Source: Polyangiaceae bacterium (GTDB taxonomy: Bacteria; Myxococcota_A; Polyangia; Polyangiales; Polyangiaceae). From it: 64,000 nt of DNA. Under the pieces are notes generated by a model. That model was not told the DNA's origin and did no database searches. It saw nothing but the letters and a program-made list of their open reading frames with translations. The stretch lies in contig JABFXY010000069.1 of the NCBI GenBank assembly GCA_013361525.1, positions 1 to 64,000 of the forward strand, given 5' to 3'. Below are positions 1-7,745 of the stretch, in pieces; position 1 is the stretch's first letter, and each line of letters begins with the position of its first letter. A program made the position numbers and the translations under genes.

Positions 1-2
1 AT

Positions 3-1715
3 CCGCTCTACAAGGCGAATCGGCCGCCTCGGGATGAAGCGGCGGTGGCGCAGCTGACGCGCGTGAAAGAGGCGCTGGCCGAGCGCGGCTTCAAGCTGAT
101 GGGCTGCTCGGGGTACGAGGCCGATGACGTCATCGCGACGCTGGTTGAGGGGTTGTTCGACCGGTTCGAGATCACGATCGCGGGGAGCGACAAGGACCTT
201 CTCCAGCTCGTCAGGCCGACCGTGCGGTTTCTGTCGATCACGGTCGGCCTCACGCTCGACGAGGACGGAGTCCGCGCGAAGCACGGCGTGTCGCCGAGCC
301 AGATACGCGACTACCTCGCGCTCATCGGCGACACCGCGGACAACGTGAAAGGCGTGCCGCGGTGCGGCCCGGTGCACGCTGCGCGGCTCCTCAATGCGTA
401 CGGCGACATCGATCGCCTGTTGGAGGCCGCCCGAGCGGAACCGAGCGACGTCGGTCCGCCGTCCATTCGCCGGTCGCTGCTCGAGAACGAGACACTGCTG
501 CGTCTCGCAATGCGGCTCGTCGAGCTCGAGCGCGACGTACCCATCCACATCGAAAGTGTGCTCGGCGGCAACGCCGCCCACGACACCGAACCCACGACGA
601 ACATGGAGACACCAATGGCGATGCACGCGCCCACGGCCCTGACCGGGGCAACTTCCTCTCAACCCACGGAACCCACGCCTCGCCTCACCGGCAGGTTCGG
701 GCGCGTTTCATCGAACCCGAAGAAGGGGCCGATGAAGAGCATCATCACGGGCAAGCCAACGGTCGGGAAGACCTACTTTCTATCGACCATCCCCGATTGC
801 TTCTACATCCCGCTCGAGGACGGTTTGCGCGGTCGCTCGCCGAACCATCCCCTGCATTGCCATACGGACGCAAAAGACAACGCGATCATTCCGTCGACCT
901 TGCCGGAGTTTTACCAGGCGCTGGACTCCTTCGCGCGCGACATCAATGCGCCCGTCAATGGCCGGCGCCCTCATAGAGACCTGTGCATCGATGGGCTCAC
1001 CGGCCTCGAAAAGCTCGTGCACGCCGAGGCGTGCGGAGCCGAGAAGGCCGGGCACATGGAGGACAAGGAGTACAAAAAGGTCTGGAGCGCGGCCGAGCGC
1101 CTGTTCATGGACGCGCAGGAGCGAATCGACGCCGTTCGTCGCACCGGTGTCCGCATTTGGCTATCGGCGCACGCTGCTGAGGTCGTGAATGCCGCGGCGA
1201 CGTCGGGGCAGATCTACCGGACGTGGGACATCCTGCTGAAGGGCTCGCACGAGGTTGGCGTACACGCAAGGAACCTCTGGCGAGGCTGGGCGGACAACGT
1301 TCTGTTCATAGACTGGGCCATCGAGATCCAGAAGGGCTCCAAGGGCTCGAGGAGCGTCGGCAAGCACCGGGGCCGTGTGATGCTGACGACCGACACGGGC
1401 ACGCACGCGGCGAAGCACCGCGACAGGTTGCCGCCCGTGCTTCCGGCGACCTGGGAAGACCTCGCGAATGCGCTCGCCGCTGGGTCGGCCGCGCCCGCGA
1501 CGAAGTTTCGGGCCGAGATCGAGAAGCTCGTCGCGAAGCTCGACGCCGAGCAAGCCGCGGCGGTCATGGCCGAGCTGGCGAAATCGACGGACGCGAACCG
1601 GCTCGCTGCACTGCATTCGCGCGTGCAGGGGCTCGTCGCAATTGCAGAAGACGCATTGAGCGACGACGGCGATGCGCCGTCGGAAGAAGACGCCACTGCC
1701 AACGCGGCGGAGTGA
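3..1715 (+). CDS. FEN-type 5' nuclease fused to Sak4-like (AAA_24) recombination ATPase, 5'-truncated by window
   Basis: The frame is open from the first bases, so the true start lies left of the window. The first visible residues read YKANRPP, a typical PolI 5'-nuclease/FEN string. The N-terminal part (to about nt 560) keeps metal-site motifs of that family: YEADDVIATL, GSDKDLLQLV and GDTADNVKGVP followed by a helix-hairpin-like stretch. After a Pro/Thr-rich linker (about nt 560-730) comes an ATPase with Walker A GKPTVGKT (nt 751-774), a Walker B-like LCIDGLTGLEK and a C-terminal helical tail. This layout fits PF13479 phage ATPases (Sak4 type), single-strand annealing recombinases that often sit beside SSB, as here. 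Together the domains would trim flaps and load or anneal DNA during phage replication. The fusion is unusual; a separate ATPase could also be made from an internal start at 615. Family assignment is fairly sure, substrate is inferred. Confidence 0.75.
   Translation, partial: PLYKANRPPRDEAAVAQLTRVKEALAERGFKLMGCSGYEADDVIATLVEGLFDRFEITIAGSDKDLLQLVRPTVRFLSITVGLTLDEDGVRAKHGVSPSQIRDYLALIGDTADNVKGVPRCGPVHAARLLNAYGDIDRLLEAARAEPSDVGPPSIRRSLLENETLLRLAMRLVELERDVPIHIESVLGGNAAHDTEPTTNMETPMAMHAPTALTGATSSQPTEPTPRLTGRFGRVSSNPKKGPMKSIITGKPTVGKTYFLSTIPDCFYIPLEDGLRGRSPNHPLHCHTDAKDNAIIPSTLPEFYQALDSFARDINAPVNGRRPHRDLCIDGLTGLEKLVHAEACGAEKAGHMEDKEYKKVWSAAERLFMDAQERIDAVRRTGVRIWLSAHAAEVVNAAATSGQIYRTWDILLKGSHEVGVHARNLWRGWADNVLFIDWAIEIQKGSKGSRSVGKHRGRVMLTTDTGTHAAKHRDRLPPVLPATWEDLANALAAGSAAPATKFRAEIEKLVAKLDAEQAAAVMAELAKSTDANRLAALHSRVQGLVAIAEDALSDDGDAPSEEDATANAAE
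605..617 (+). promoter_or_regulatory. Possible internal ribosome binding site and ATG inside the FEN/Sak4 fusion
   Basis: GGAG at 605-608 is followed after 6 nt by an in-frame ATG at 615. It lies exactly in the linker between the nuclease and ATPase domains. If used, it would yield a free Sak4-like ATPase of about 366 residues besides the fusion. The spacing is good, but nothing else in the sequence proves it is used. Confidence 0.35.
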
Positions 1716-1726
1716 GGAGACCGACC

Positions 1727-2188
1727 ATGGCCGAGGGACTCAACCGAGTACTTCTTCTTGGCAATCTCGGCGCGGATCCCGAACTGAAGATGACTCAGGC
1801 CGGGCAGTCCGTGCTGAACCTGCGGCTCGCCACCAGCGAGACGTATCTCGATCGAGACAAAGTCCGACGCGAGCGCACCGAATGGCACTCGGTCGCGATT
1901 TGGGGCAAGCGCGCTGAAGCGCTGGCGAAGATTCTCGACAAAGGCTCGCGGGTTTTCATCGAAGGCTCGCTGCGCACGTCGGCGTACGAGGACCGCGAAG
2001 GCACCAAGCGCTACAAGACCGAGGTCGTTGCAAGCAATGTGATCCTTGCTGGCGGGGACCGCGGCACGGGGCGCGGAGATTCCGGCGACGCGCGCGGCGG
2101 CGCGGGAGCAAGGGGGAATGGCGCGCCAGCTGAGCCTCTTCCTGACGACTTCGGATACGGCGGTTCGGACGACGATATCCCGTTCTGA
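1727..2188 (+). CDS. ssb: Single-stranded DNA-binding protein (element-encoded SSB)
   Basis: A 153-residue SSB. The OB fold occupies about residues 1-110 (start MAEGLNRVLLLGNLGADPE; TEWHSVAIWGKRAE; GSRVFIEGSLRTSAYEDREG). A Gly/Arg-rich linker and the acidic protein-interaction tip DDDIPF follow. The ATG at 1727 is preceded by GGAG in the 11-nt gap after the FEN/Sak4 stop, so the two are probably cotranscribed. It coats single-stranded DNA and recruits partners through its tail. Position beside a Sak4-type ATPase suggests a role in the element's own recombination/replication rather than being the host housekeeping copy. The open frame extends far upstream, but only this start gives the SSB fold and a ribosome site. 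Confidence 0.93.
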   Translation: MAEGLNRVLLLGNLGADPELKMTQAGQSVLNLRLATSETYLDRDKVRRERTEWHSVAIWGKRAEALAKILDKGSRVFIEGSLRTSAYEDREGTKRYKTEVVASNVILAGGDRGTGRGDSGDARGGAGARGNGAPAEPLPDDFGYGGSDDDIPF

Positions 2189-2262
2189 CGCGAGCGCGGG
2201 CGCGTAGCCCGCGCGCTGTCCCTCGCTCTTTGGGAGCCGGGGCCAGCGCGGGGACTACGCAA

Positions 2263-2553
2263 ATGGCAAATCGATTCGATCCTGGTCGCATCGTCGCGAC
2301 GCCGGGCGCGCTCGCTCTGGTGTGCCGAGATGCATTGCGAGCGTACGTCACGAGGCACGTGCAGGGCGACTGGGGCGCTCTAGCCCAAGAAGACCGCACA
2401 ACTCAGGACACCGCGCTCGCAAGAGGCGTCGGGCCGAAGGACGAGGCGCGTTTCATGAGCGTCTGGCATTGGGGCCAGGCCGCTCTGTGGATCATGACGG
2501 ACGGCAGTGTGCCGGACCGGATAACAACCATTCTCCTCGCCGAGGAACACTAG
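2263..2553 (+). CDS. Small conserved mobile-element protein, function unknown
   Basis: Encodes about 96 residues from ATG 2263 (MANRFDPGRIVATPGA). An in-frame upstream start at 2230 would add 11 residues that look non-native. The body contains RHVQGDWGALAQED and ends WIMTDGSVPDRITTILLAEEH. This matches a small family I recognise from phages and integrative elements: GQVVATPGAL near the start, GDWG in the middle, TTxLLPEE at the end. Database entries of it often carry an unreliable restriction-subunit name. No catalytic motif, signal or membrane segment is visible. It lies between ssb and the excisionase-like gene in the same orientation, consistent with an element accessory function. Confidence 0.65.
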   Translation: MANRFDPGRIVATPGALALVCRDALRAYVTRHVQGDWGALAQEDRTTQDTALARGVGPKDEARFMSVWHWGQAALWIMTDGSVPDRITTILLAEEH

Positions 2554-2565
2554 GGAGCTCGCAAA

Positions 2566-2922
2566 GTGACGCAGGAGTCGATTGAGGCGAAGCTCGTTGC
2601 TGCGCTGTCGCTCGTCGTGCGCGAGGCCGTTCGCAAAGAGCTTGAAACACTCCATCGGTCGGATCCGGACGAATGGATTCCACACACGCGCTGGCCAGTG
2701 AAAAGCCGTCGCGTTGCTTGCGAGCTCGCGCGCTCGGGGAGACTTGCTGCGCGCCGGAAGGGAAAATTGTGGCTCGCTCGGCGCAGAGACCTCGACGCTT
2801 GGGTGGCTTCAATGGACGCCGAGAGCGAATGTGCACCCATGAACGCCATTGATGAGCTCGCTACTGCAATGGCTCACGCATCGCGCGGGCGAGCAGCGAG
2901 GAATGAACATGAAGCGCGATAG
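2566..2922 (+). CDS. Helix-turn-helix protein, probable excisionase/recombination directionality factor
   Basis: A 118-residue protein from GTG 2566, 12 nt after the previous stop. The middle (about residues 35-80) reads as an excisionase/MerR-like winged helix: a helix-turn-helix around WPVKSRRVACELARSGRL, then a basic wing RRKGKLWLARRRDLDAW. This matches the DNA-reading module of small Xis-type factors. It overlaps the proposed integrase start by 14 nt, so the two are translationally linked, which is common for xis-int pairs. It would bias the integrase toward excision. The C-terminal tail after residue 85 is not recognisable. An ordinary HTH_17 transcription factor of the element is the alternative. 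Confidence 0.6.
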   Translation: MTQESIEAKLVAALSLVVREAVRKELETLHRSDPDEWIPHTRWPVKSRRVACELARSGRLAARRKGKLWLARRRDLDAWVASMDAESECAPMNAIDELATAMAHASRGRAARNEHEAR

Positions 2923-4120
2923 GAGCCATCGAGGAGAGGGGAAACCCGAGAAGCGTAAGACGGGTTGGTTCATACGCGTGCGGATGCCGGATGGGGCGCG
3001 TCCTCTCGTGAAGCTCGGGCCGCCAACGATGAGCGCAGCGATGCTCGCGGAGCGCGTTGCCGCCTGGAGGGAGCGACGCGACGAGATGATCCGCATCCAT
3101 CTCGCGCAGCGCGCGCAACCCGATGCTCCCGCCAAGCCGTCGACGGTCCCGACGTTTCGCGAGTTCGCCGAGAGGTGGACGAAGGGCGAGCTGGCGAACC
3201 AATACCGGGACCATATCAAGAAGAAATCGTCGGCGCCTGACGACGCCTGGCGGCTCGGCAAACACATCTATCCCGTGCTCGGGCCGATGCGACTCGACGA
3301 GATCGCGCTCGAGGACGCGGATCGAGTGATGGAGAAGATCCCGGAGGCCGCGTCGCCAACGACGCGGAGGCACGTCGCGCAGCTCATGGTTCGCGTGATG
3401 ACGATGGCGGCATTTCCGTGCAGATACATCAAGGTCTCGCCGATACCGAAAGGGTACCTGCCGGGGCAGGGGCCCAAGAAGGCCCTCGCGCACCTTTATC
3501 CCGACGAGGACCTCCGGCTGCTGCAATGCTCGACCATTCCGATTTGCTATCGCATGCTGTACGGCTTCCTCCATCGCGAGGGGATGCGGTCGGGGGAAGC
3601 GGCGGCGCTCAACTGGGCGGACCTCGACCTCGCCCGCGGCGCGGTCAAGCTCGACGAGAACAAGACCGACGACCCGCGCATGTGGGCTCTGTCGCCGGAC
3701 GTGCAGCGCGCGCTGAAAGCGTGGCGAGCCATTCGCGAGCGCGTTGAGCCCCGACTCGTTGCGCCGCGCGAACCGGTGTTCATCCAGCACAATGGCGCGC
3801 GCATCAATGTGGACCGTGGGGCCGAACGCTACCGTACCCATCTGCGCCAGGCTGGGGTGGAGCGGCTCGAGCTGTTCGAGAGCGGCGCAGCGCGACGACC
3901 GATCCGTCTGCACGACGCGCGCGCCACGTTCGTCACCGTGTCGCTGGCCAATGGGAAGACGGATACCTGGGTGAAGGACCGGACGGGCCACCGCTCGTCC
4001 GTGATGCTCGAGAACTATCGACGGACCGCGCGCGCGCTCGCCGAGCTCGATCTCGGTCCGTTCGCGGACATGGACGCGAGCATTCCGGAGCTCAAGGCCT
4101 GGGATGGAAAGGGCCACTGA
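2909..4120 (+). CDS. int: Tyrosine recombinase integrase of the element
   Basis: About 403 residues. The catalytic set of the tyrosine recombinase family is complete: Arg in FLHREGMRSGEA, Lys in NKTDDPRMWAL, HxxR in LHDARATFVT, His in RTGHRSS and nucleophile Tyr in LENYRR. A SAM-like core-binding domain precedes it (about residues 80-190). The open frame begins at 2849, but ATG 2909 has GAGGA 7 nt upstream; ATG 2903 is too close to it. It integrates and excises the element by site-specific recombination. The stop lies 72 nt from the 3' end of tRNA-Leu, the classical arrangement for tRNA-targeting elements. No frameshift or lost residue is seen, so it should be active. Confidence 0.92.
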   Translation: MKRDRSHRGEGKPEKRKTGWFIRVRMPDGARPLVKLGPPTMSAAMLAERVAAWRERRDEMIRIHLAQRAQPDAPAKPSTVPTFREFAERWTKGELANQYRDHIKKKSSAPDDAWRLGKHIYPVLGPMRLDEIALEDADRVMEKIPEAASPTTRRHVAQLMVRVMTMAAFPCRYIKVSPIPKGYLPGQGPKKALAHLYPDEDLRLLQCSTIPICYRMLYGFLHREGMRSGEAAALNWADLDLARGAVKLDENKTDDPRMWALSPDVQRALKAWRAIRERVEPRLVAPREPVFIQHNGARINVDRGAERYRTHLRQAGVERLELFESGAARRPIRLHDARATFVTVSLANGKTDTWVKDRTGHRSSVMLENYRRTARALAELDLGPFADMDASIPELKAWDGKGH

Positions 4121-4130
4121 AAGGGCCACT
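4107..4130 (+). repeat. Two adjacent 12-bp direct repeats at the integrase stop
   Basis: GAAAGGGCCACT occurs twice in direct succession (4107-4118 and 4119-4130). The integrase stop codon TGA spans the junction. This sits between int and tRNA-Leu, where Int or Xis arm-binding sites would be expected, but the role is inferred. Confidence 0.6.
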
Positions 4131-4192
4131 CGGCGATATCATCGACTTCGGCATGGAGTCCGGTGACTCCAAAATCAACAATGATTCCCGCC

Positions 4193-4277
4193 TGGTGCAC
4201 GCGAAAGGAGTCGAACCTTCATGCCTTGCGGCGCCGGAACCTAAACCCGGTGCGTATGCCAATTCCGCCACGCGTGC
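4193..4277 (-). tRNA. tRNA-Leu (anticodon UAG), probable attachment site
   Basis: The minus strand folds as a class II tRNA. Acceptor GCACGCG (4277-4271) pairs with CGCGTGC (4203-4197); a D arm GTGGCGGAATTGGCA follows. The anticodon stem is CCGGG/TCCGG with loop TTTAGGT, giving anticodon TAG. A long variable arm GCC-GCAA-GGC precedes the T arm GAAGG-TTCGACT-CCTTT. Discriminator A and an encoded CCA end at 4193. The long variable arm and anticodon agree on leucine (CUA codon). The gene is intact and its 3' end faces the integrase, so the 3' half is the likely attB/attL core. The transcript starts on the chromosomal side. Confidence 0.93.
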
Positions 4278-4321
4278 GTCGACGCGGAAGCTAGCACATC
4301 GCGCTCGCTCCGCGGGATGGG

Positions 4322-4891
4322 TCAATCGTCCTTCGCGCCGGCGCAGATCCACGCTTCGAAAATCGCGATTTGCTCGTCGCTGAGCATCGGGTTCGGCGAG
4401 GGCGGCATGCGATGCGACGTGCCGCAGAGGTCGACGCCGCGGATCTTGTCGAACAGGTAGCTCTCGTCGGGGTCGCCCGGAACGATGCGCGTGCGATCGC
4501 CGCTGCAGCCGGACGTCGAGACGTTGGTGAGCTCGGCGTGGGCAGCGCCCTCGCGGAGATCGAGGCTCCCGTCGGGCTGGGTGCCGGCGTGGCAAGTGGA
4601 CTTGGCGCACGTCGAGGTGAAGATCGGCTGCACGTCGGCCGCGAACGATACGACGGGGAGATCGGCGCCGCAGAGGCCCTCGATCGCACCTCCGGCACCG
4701 CCCGTCGCGTCCGCCCCGCCGGAGCCCCCGCCGCCATCCGTCGCGGGCGCGCCGCCGTCATTGGAACCGCCGGCTGCGCCTCCGCCGTCGCTCGGCGTGC
4801 CGCCTCCGCCACCACCCGACGTGGACGAATCACCGCACGCGGCGACGAAGAGGACGAGGCCAAAAGCGAAGCGAGCTGCCGAAGACATCAT
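4322..4891 (-). CDS. Lipoprotein with a cytochrome c-like CX4CH domain
   Basis: A 189-residue protein with lipoprotein signal MMSSAARFAFGLVLFVAAC (lipobox VAAC) and a Gly/Ser/Asp-rich linker to about residue 75. The C-terminal domain starts VVSFAADVQPIFTSTC and contains CAKSTCH, a CX4CH variant of the haem c attachment site. Later GDPDESYLFDKIRG, MPP and LSDEQIAIFEAWI are typical of the c-type cytochrome-like modules abundant in myxobacteria and planctomycetes. It would sit on the outer membrane or in the periplasm and could carry electrons if haem binds. Whether a CX4CH site is haem-loaded here is uncertain. The frame opens at 4984, but only the start at 4891 gives a signal peptide. The gene reads toward tRNA-Leu. 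Confidence 0.75.
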   Translation of the reverse strand: MMSSAARFAFGLVLFVAACGDSSTSGGGGGGTPSDGGGAAGGSNDGGAPATDGGGGSGGADATGGAGGAIEGLCGADLPVVSFAADVQPIFTSTCAKSTCHAGTQPDGSLDLREGAAHAELTNVSTSGCSGDRTRIVPGDPDESYLFDKIRGVDLCGTSHRMPPSPNPMLSDEQIAIFEAWICAGAKDD

Positions 4892-5052
4892 GGCGGGCTG
4901 ATTCTTCGCTGGAGCTGCGTGTCCAGACAAGTCGAAGTTTTCGAAGGGGACCGTTCCGGTGCGCCGAACAATCCAGCGTCGCACCCCGCGGTCGGCAGGC
5001 CGGCAAAAACAAAACCGACGTCCAGCGCGACCCTGGTATCGTCTGCTCGCGC

Positions 5053-6432
5053 ATGAGCGTATGCGACGCTTGCGGAGCCGACGTCGATCAAGGGGCGCGC
5101 TTCTGCGGCGAGTGCGGCGCCAGCATCATCGTCGCGCAAGCGGATCGCGCAGCCTCCGACGTGCGCGGTGGTGCAGCGAAGGCGCGATCGGTCGCGGGCA
5201 AGCCCGGCGCAAAGCAGCGAGACGCGACGAAGGACGGTAAGGGGCGGGCGCGATCGGACGGTGCCGCGGCGGACAACCGTGAGCTCCGCTCGACCATGAA
5301 AGGGATCGCGACGCCGCTTCCTCCGGCGCCGATGAGCATCAAGGTGCCGGCTCCGGCGCACGCGTCGACGTCGACCATTCCTCCCGTGCTCCAGGGCGCC
5401 GAGGTCTCCGTGCCCAAGGGCGACCAGGGCGCGCCTCGAACCGAGTTCCAACGGCTGCTCGACGAGGTGGAGAGCGGGTTCGACGCGATCCTCGTCACCG
5501 GGGAGACGACCCCGCCGCCGCCGGCGCGCTCGACGTCGCCCATGGACGACGACAGCAGCGTCACGTCGGAGAACCAATTCGACGAGCGCCAGGCAACCGA
5601 GCTCTTCGAGCAGCTCGTCGTCGCGAATGCGCAGCCGATCCGCGACTTCATGATCGAGGTTCGTCTGGGAGAGCCGCACAAGAGCTGGCTCGACCATTGC
5701 GAACCGAGTGTCCTCGCCATCCTGAGGTCGGCGGAAGGAATGGGGCTCGGGGAGCTGGTCGGGCGCGTCCGTCGATTTCTCTCCGCGATCGAAAAGGCTC
5801 GCTCCCTCGCCGAGCAATCCGACGTCATTCGCGGGGAGGGGCGCGAAGGTCTGATCGACGCTTACAGCGAGCTCATTGCCTTCTTTCCGGAAGCGTTCGC
5901 CGCCGAGGCGGAGTCGAACCGGCGCGAGGCCGCGATCGTGGGTGCGCTCTTGTCGAAGGTCCCCGGACTGTCCCCGCTCGCGAGCGCGCGCATCTATTCG
6001 ACGGGTCTCGCGTCGCTCGGCCTCTTCTATGTCTCGAGGCCCGGCGAGCTCGCGGATCTCGGCGCCGTGTCGCTCGAGATCGCAGAGCGAATCGTCGAGC
6101 GCTTCCGCACCTATCGGAAGATGGCCTCCGAGCTGTCGCCTGCGCGCGGCCGGGAAGCCGAGCGCGCGCGACTTCGCCAAGCAGTAGATGAGATGGGGCG
6201 TTCGACGCGCGCGTATGATCAGGCTGCGCCGACCTCGTCGGAGCGAAGGGTGTACCGCCGCGAGCGGCTGCTCGCGATGGCCGACGTGAGCATCTTGCTC
6301 GCGCGCCTCGGCGAGGTCGAGCGGTTGCGACGAATCGAGACGATGGCGTTCTCGGCGCGGGTCGAAGCGCTGACGGCGTTCCTCGCCGAATGCGAACGAC
6401 GCTCCGTCGAAGAACGAAAGGCGAGAAAGTAG
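5053..6432 (+). CDS. Zinc-ribbon protein with long helical C-terminal region, function unknown
   Basis: A 459-residue cytosolic protein beginning with a double CxxC zinc ribbon (CDACGADVDQGARFCGECG, residues 4-22). A disordered Pro/Ala/Lys-rich stretch follows to about residue 165. From about residue 165 the chain is helical. Residues 295-355 contain LSKVPGLSPLASARIYSTGL and LGAVSLEIAERIVERF, which resemble paired helix-hairpin-helix turns as in DUF4332-like DNA-binding folds. No enzyme motif is visible. It is followed by the pentapeptide/bactofilin genes in the same direction with a 65-bp gap and may belong to the same operon. The start ATG at 5053 has no strong ribosome site. Zinc binding is likely; the rest is not identified. 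Confidence 0.7.
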   Translation: MSVCDACGADVDQGARFCGECGASIIVAQADRAASDVRGGAAKARSVAGKPGAKQRDATKDGKGRARSDGAAADNRELRSTMKGIATPLPPAPMSIKVPAPAHASTSTIPPVLQGAEVSVPKGDQGAPRTEFQRLLDEVESGFDAILVTGETTPPPPARSTSPMDDDSSVTSENQFDERQATELFEQLVVANAQPIRDFMIEVRLGEPHKSWLDHCEPSVLAILRSAEGMGLGELVGRVRRFLSAIEKARSLAEQSDVIRGEGREGLIDAYSELIAFFPEAFAAEAESNRREAAIVGALLSKVPGLSPLASARIYSTGLASLGLFYVSRPGELADLGAVSLEIAERIVERFRTYRKMASELSPARGREAERARLRQAVDEMGRSTRAYDQAAPTSSERRVYRRERLLAMADVSILLARLGEVERLRRIETMAFSARVEALTAFLAECERRSVEERKARK

Positions 6433-6497
6433 ACGACGATGGGTGACACCGATCACGGGTACAACGGGGCTCAGCCGTACCGGAGGGAGAGCGAACG

Positions 6498-7730
6498 ATG
6501 GCCGATCTGACACGTGACGACGTCGTCCGGCTCGCCAAACAAGGTGGCAAGCTCTCGCAGCGCGATCTGCGTGGGCTCGACCTTTCGAATCTCACGCTCG
6601 AGACGATCGACTTTTCTCGCTCGGATCTCACCGGGTGCAACCTTCAGGGGAGCAAGCTGCGTGGCTCGGTGCTTCGCAATGCGAGCCTCCGAGAGGTGTT
6701 CCTCGCGGGCGCGGACCTCAGCGACACGAACCTCGACAAGGCCGAGCTCGACTCCGCGAACCTCGATCGTGCGAACCTCACCGGCGCAAACCTCACACGC
6801 GCGAACCTCGAGGGCGCGAGCCTCGCGGAAGCGATCCTCGATGGTGCGCGCCTCACCAATGCCGAGCTCGACTCCGCGAGCTTCGCGAAGGCAGACCTCA
6901 GCAATGCGAATCTGTCGCACGCAGATCTGAACGAGGCGTACCTCGGGGGCGCGAAGCTGATCCGCGCCGACCTTCGCGGCGCGAGCCTTCAAGGCGCGAA
7001 TGCGGAGGAGGCGACGTTCATGGACGCGAACCTCGACGGCGCCGACCTCACCGGAGCGCTCGCCTCGGGCGCGGACTTTTCGAGAGCCTCGATGCTTCAC
7101 GCGAACCTCACCGGCGCGCTTCTGAAGAACGCGAAGTTCAACGGCGCCGACTTGAGGCGAGCGGTCTTGGTCGAAGCGAACCTCGTCGGCGCGGATTTGA
7201 CGCGCGTTCGCGTCCACGCCCTGGTGACGACCCGGGCCGTCCTCGCGGACGTTCGTCTGGAGTCGATCGACGCGAGCCAGGATGCCGATGGGTCTCGCGT
7301 GTTGAACGGCCCGGCGGCGGCGACGTTCCTCAGCGGCGTCGCGCCGGAGGCGGCGGCGCCGCCGACCAGACGCTATTTCGGCAAAGGCGACGTCTTACGC
7401 AATGCAGCGTTGGAGTTCACGGCGGGCAGCAACGTCGTCATCGAGAGCCATTTCGACAACTGCACCATTGCAATCGGGCAAGGGACGGAGCTCGTCATCG
7501 GCGAGCCCGGCCTCCTCACCAATTGCAGGATTTCCGGCCCCGGGATCATCGCGGTTCACGGACAAATCTTCGAGGGCGAAACCCCGGGGATCGCCGGCCC
7601 GCTTCGTATCTGGGTGTCGGCGCGTGGATCGATCGTGTCGACCATTCACCAGCACGATCAAAAGACCGCGATTGGAATCGAACCGGGTGCCCGCCTCCGC
7701 GTGCGCATCGTCAACCCCAACCCCGCCTGA
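6498..7730 (+). CDS. Pentapeptide-repeat protein with C-terminal bactofilin-like beta-helix region
   Basis: A 410-residue protein. Residues about 22-250 are nearly continuous A(D/N)LXX pentapeptide repeats (e.g. GADLSDTNLDKAELDSANL), which fold as a right-handed quadrilateral beta-helix. A linker (about 255-300) leads to a C-terminal region (300-410) with turns such as GSNVVIESHFDNCTIAIGQG. That pattern resembles the short beta-strand repeats of bactofilins, and a true bactofilin gene follows 15 nt downstream. ATG 6498 has GGAGG at 6482-6486. The protein has no signal peptide, so it is probably cytoplasmic. A structural or scaffolding role with the neighbouring bactofilin is inferred from architecture; no enzyme residues are seen. 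The C-terminal similarity is by eye and could be generic beta-helix. Confidence 0.8.
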   Translation: MADLTRDDVVRLAKQGGKLSQRDLRGLDLSNLTLETIDFSRSDLTGCNLQGSKLRGSVLRNASLREVFLAGADLSDTNLDKAELDSANLDRANLTGANLTRANLEGASLAEAILDGARLTNAELDSASFAKADLSNANLSHADLNEAYLGGAKLIRADLRGASLQGANAEEATFMDANLDGADLTGALASGADFSRASMLHANLTGALLKNAKFNGADLRRAVLVEANLVGADLTRVRVHALVTTRAVLADVRLESIDASQDADGSRVLNGPAAATFLSGVAPEAAAPPTRRYFGKGDVLRNAALEFTAGSNVVIESHFDNCTIAIGQGTELVIGEPGLLTNCRISGPGIIAVHGQIFEGETPGIAGPLRIWVSARGSIVSTIHQHDQKTAIGIEPGARLRVRIVNPNPA

Positions 7731-7745
7731 CGGAAAGACCCTGCC

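Noticed and set aside
2861-4129. 422-codon open frame on the minus strand opposite the integrase
   Set aside because: It is a GC-rich shadow of the integrase with no domain and Arg/His-heavy composition.
4888-6513. 541-codon minus-strand frame opposite the zinc-ribbon gene
   Set aside because: It has shadow composition with Arg/Leu-rich runs, while the plus-strand protein has a clear zinc ribbon.
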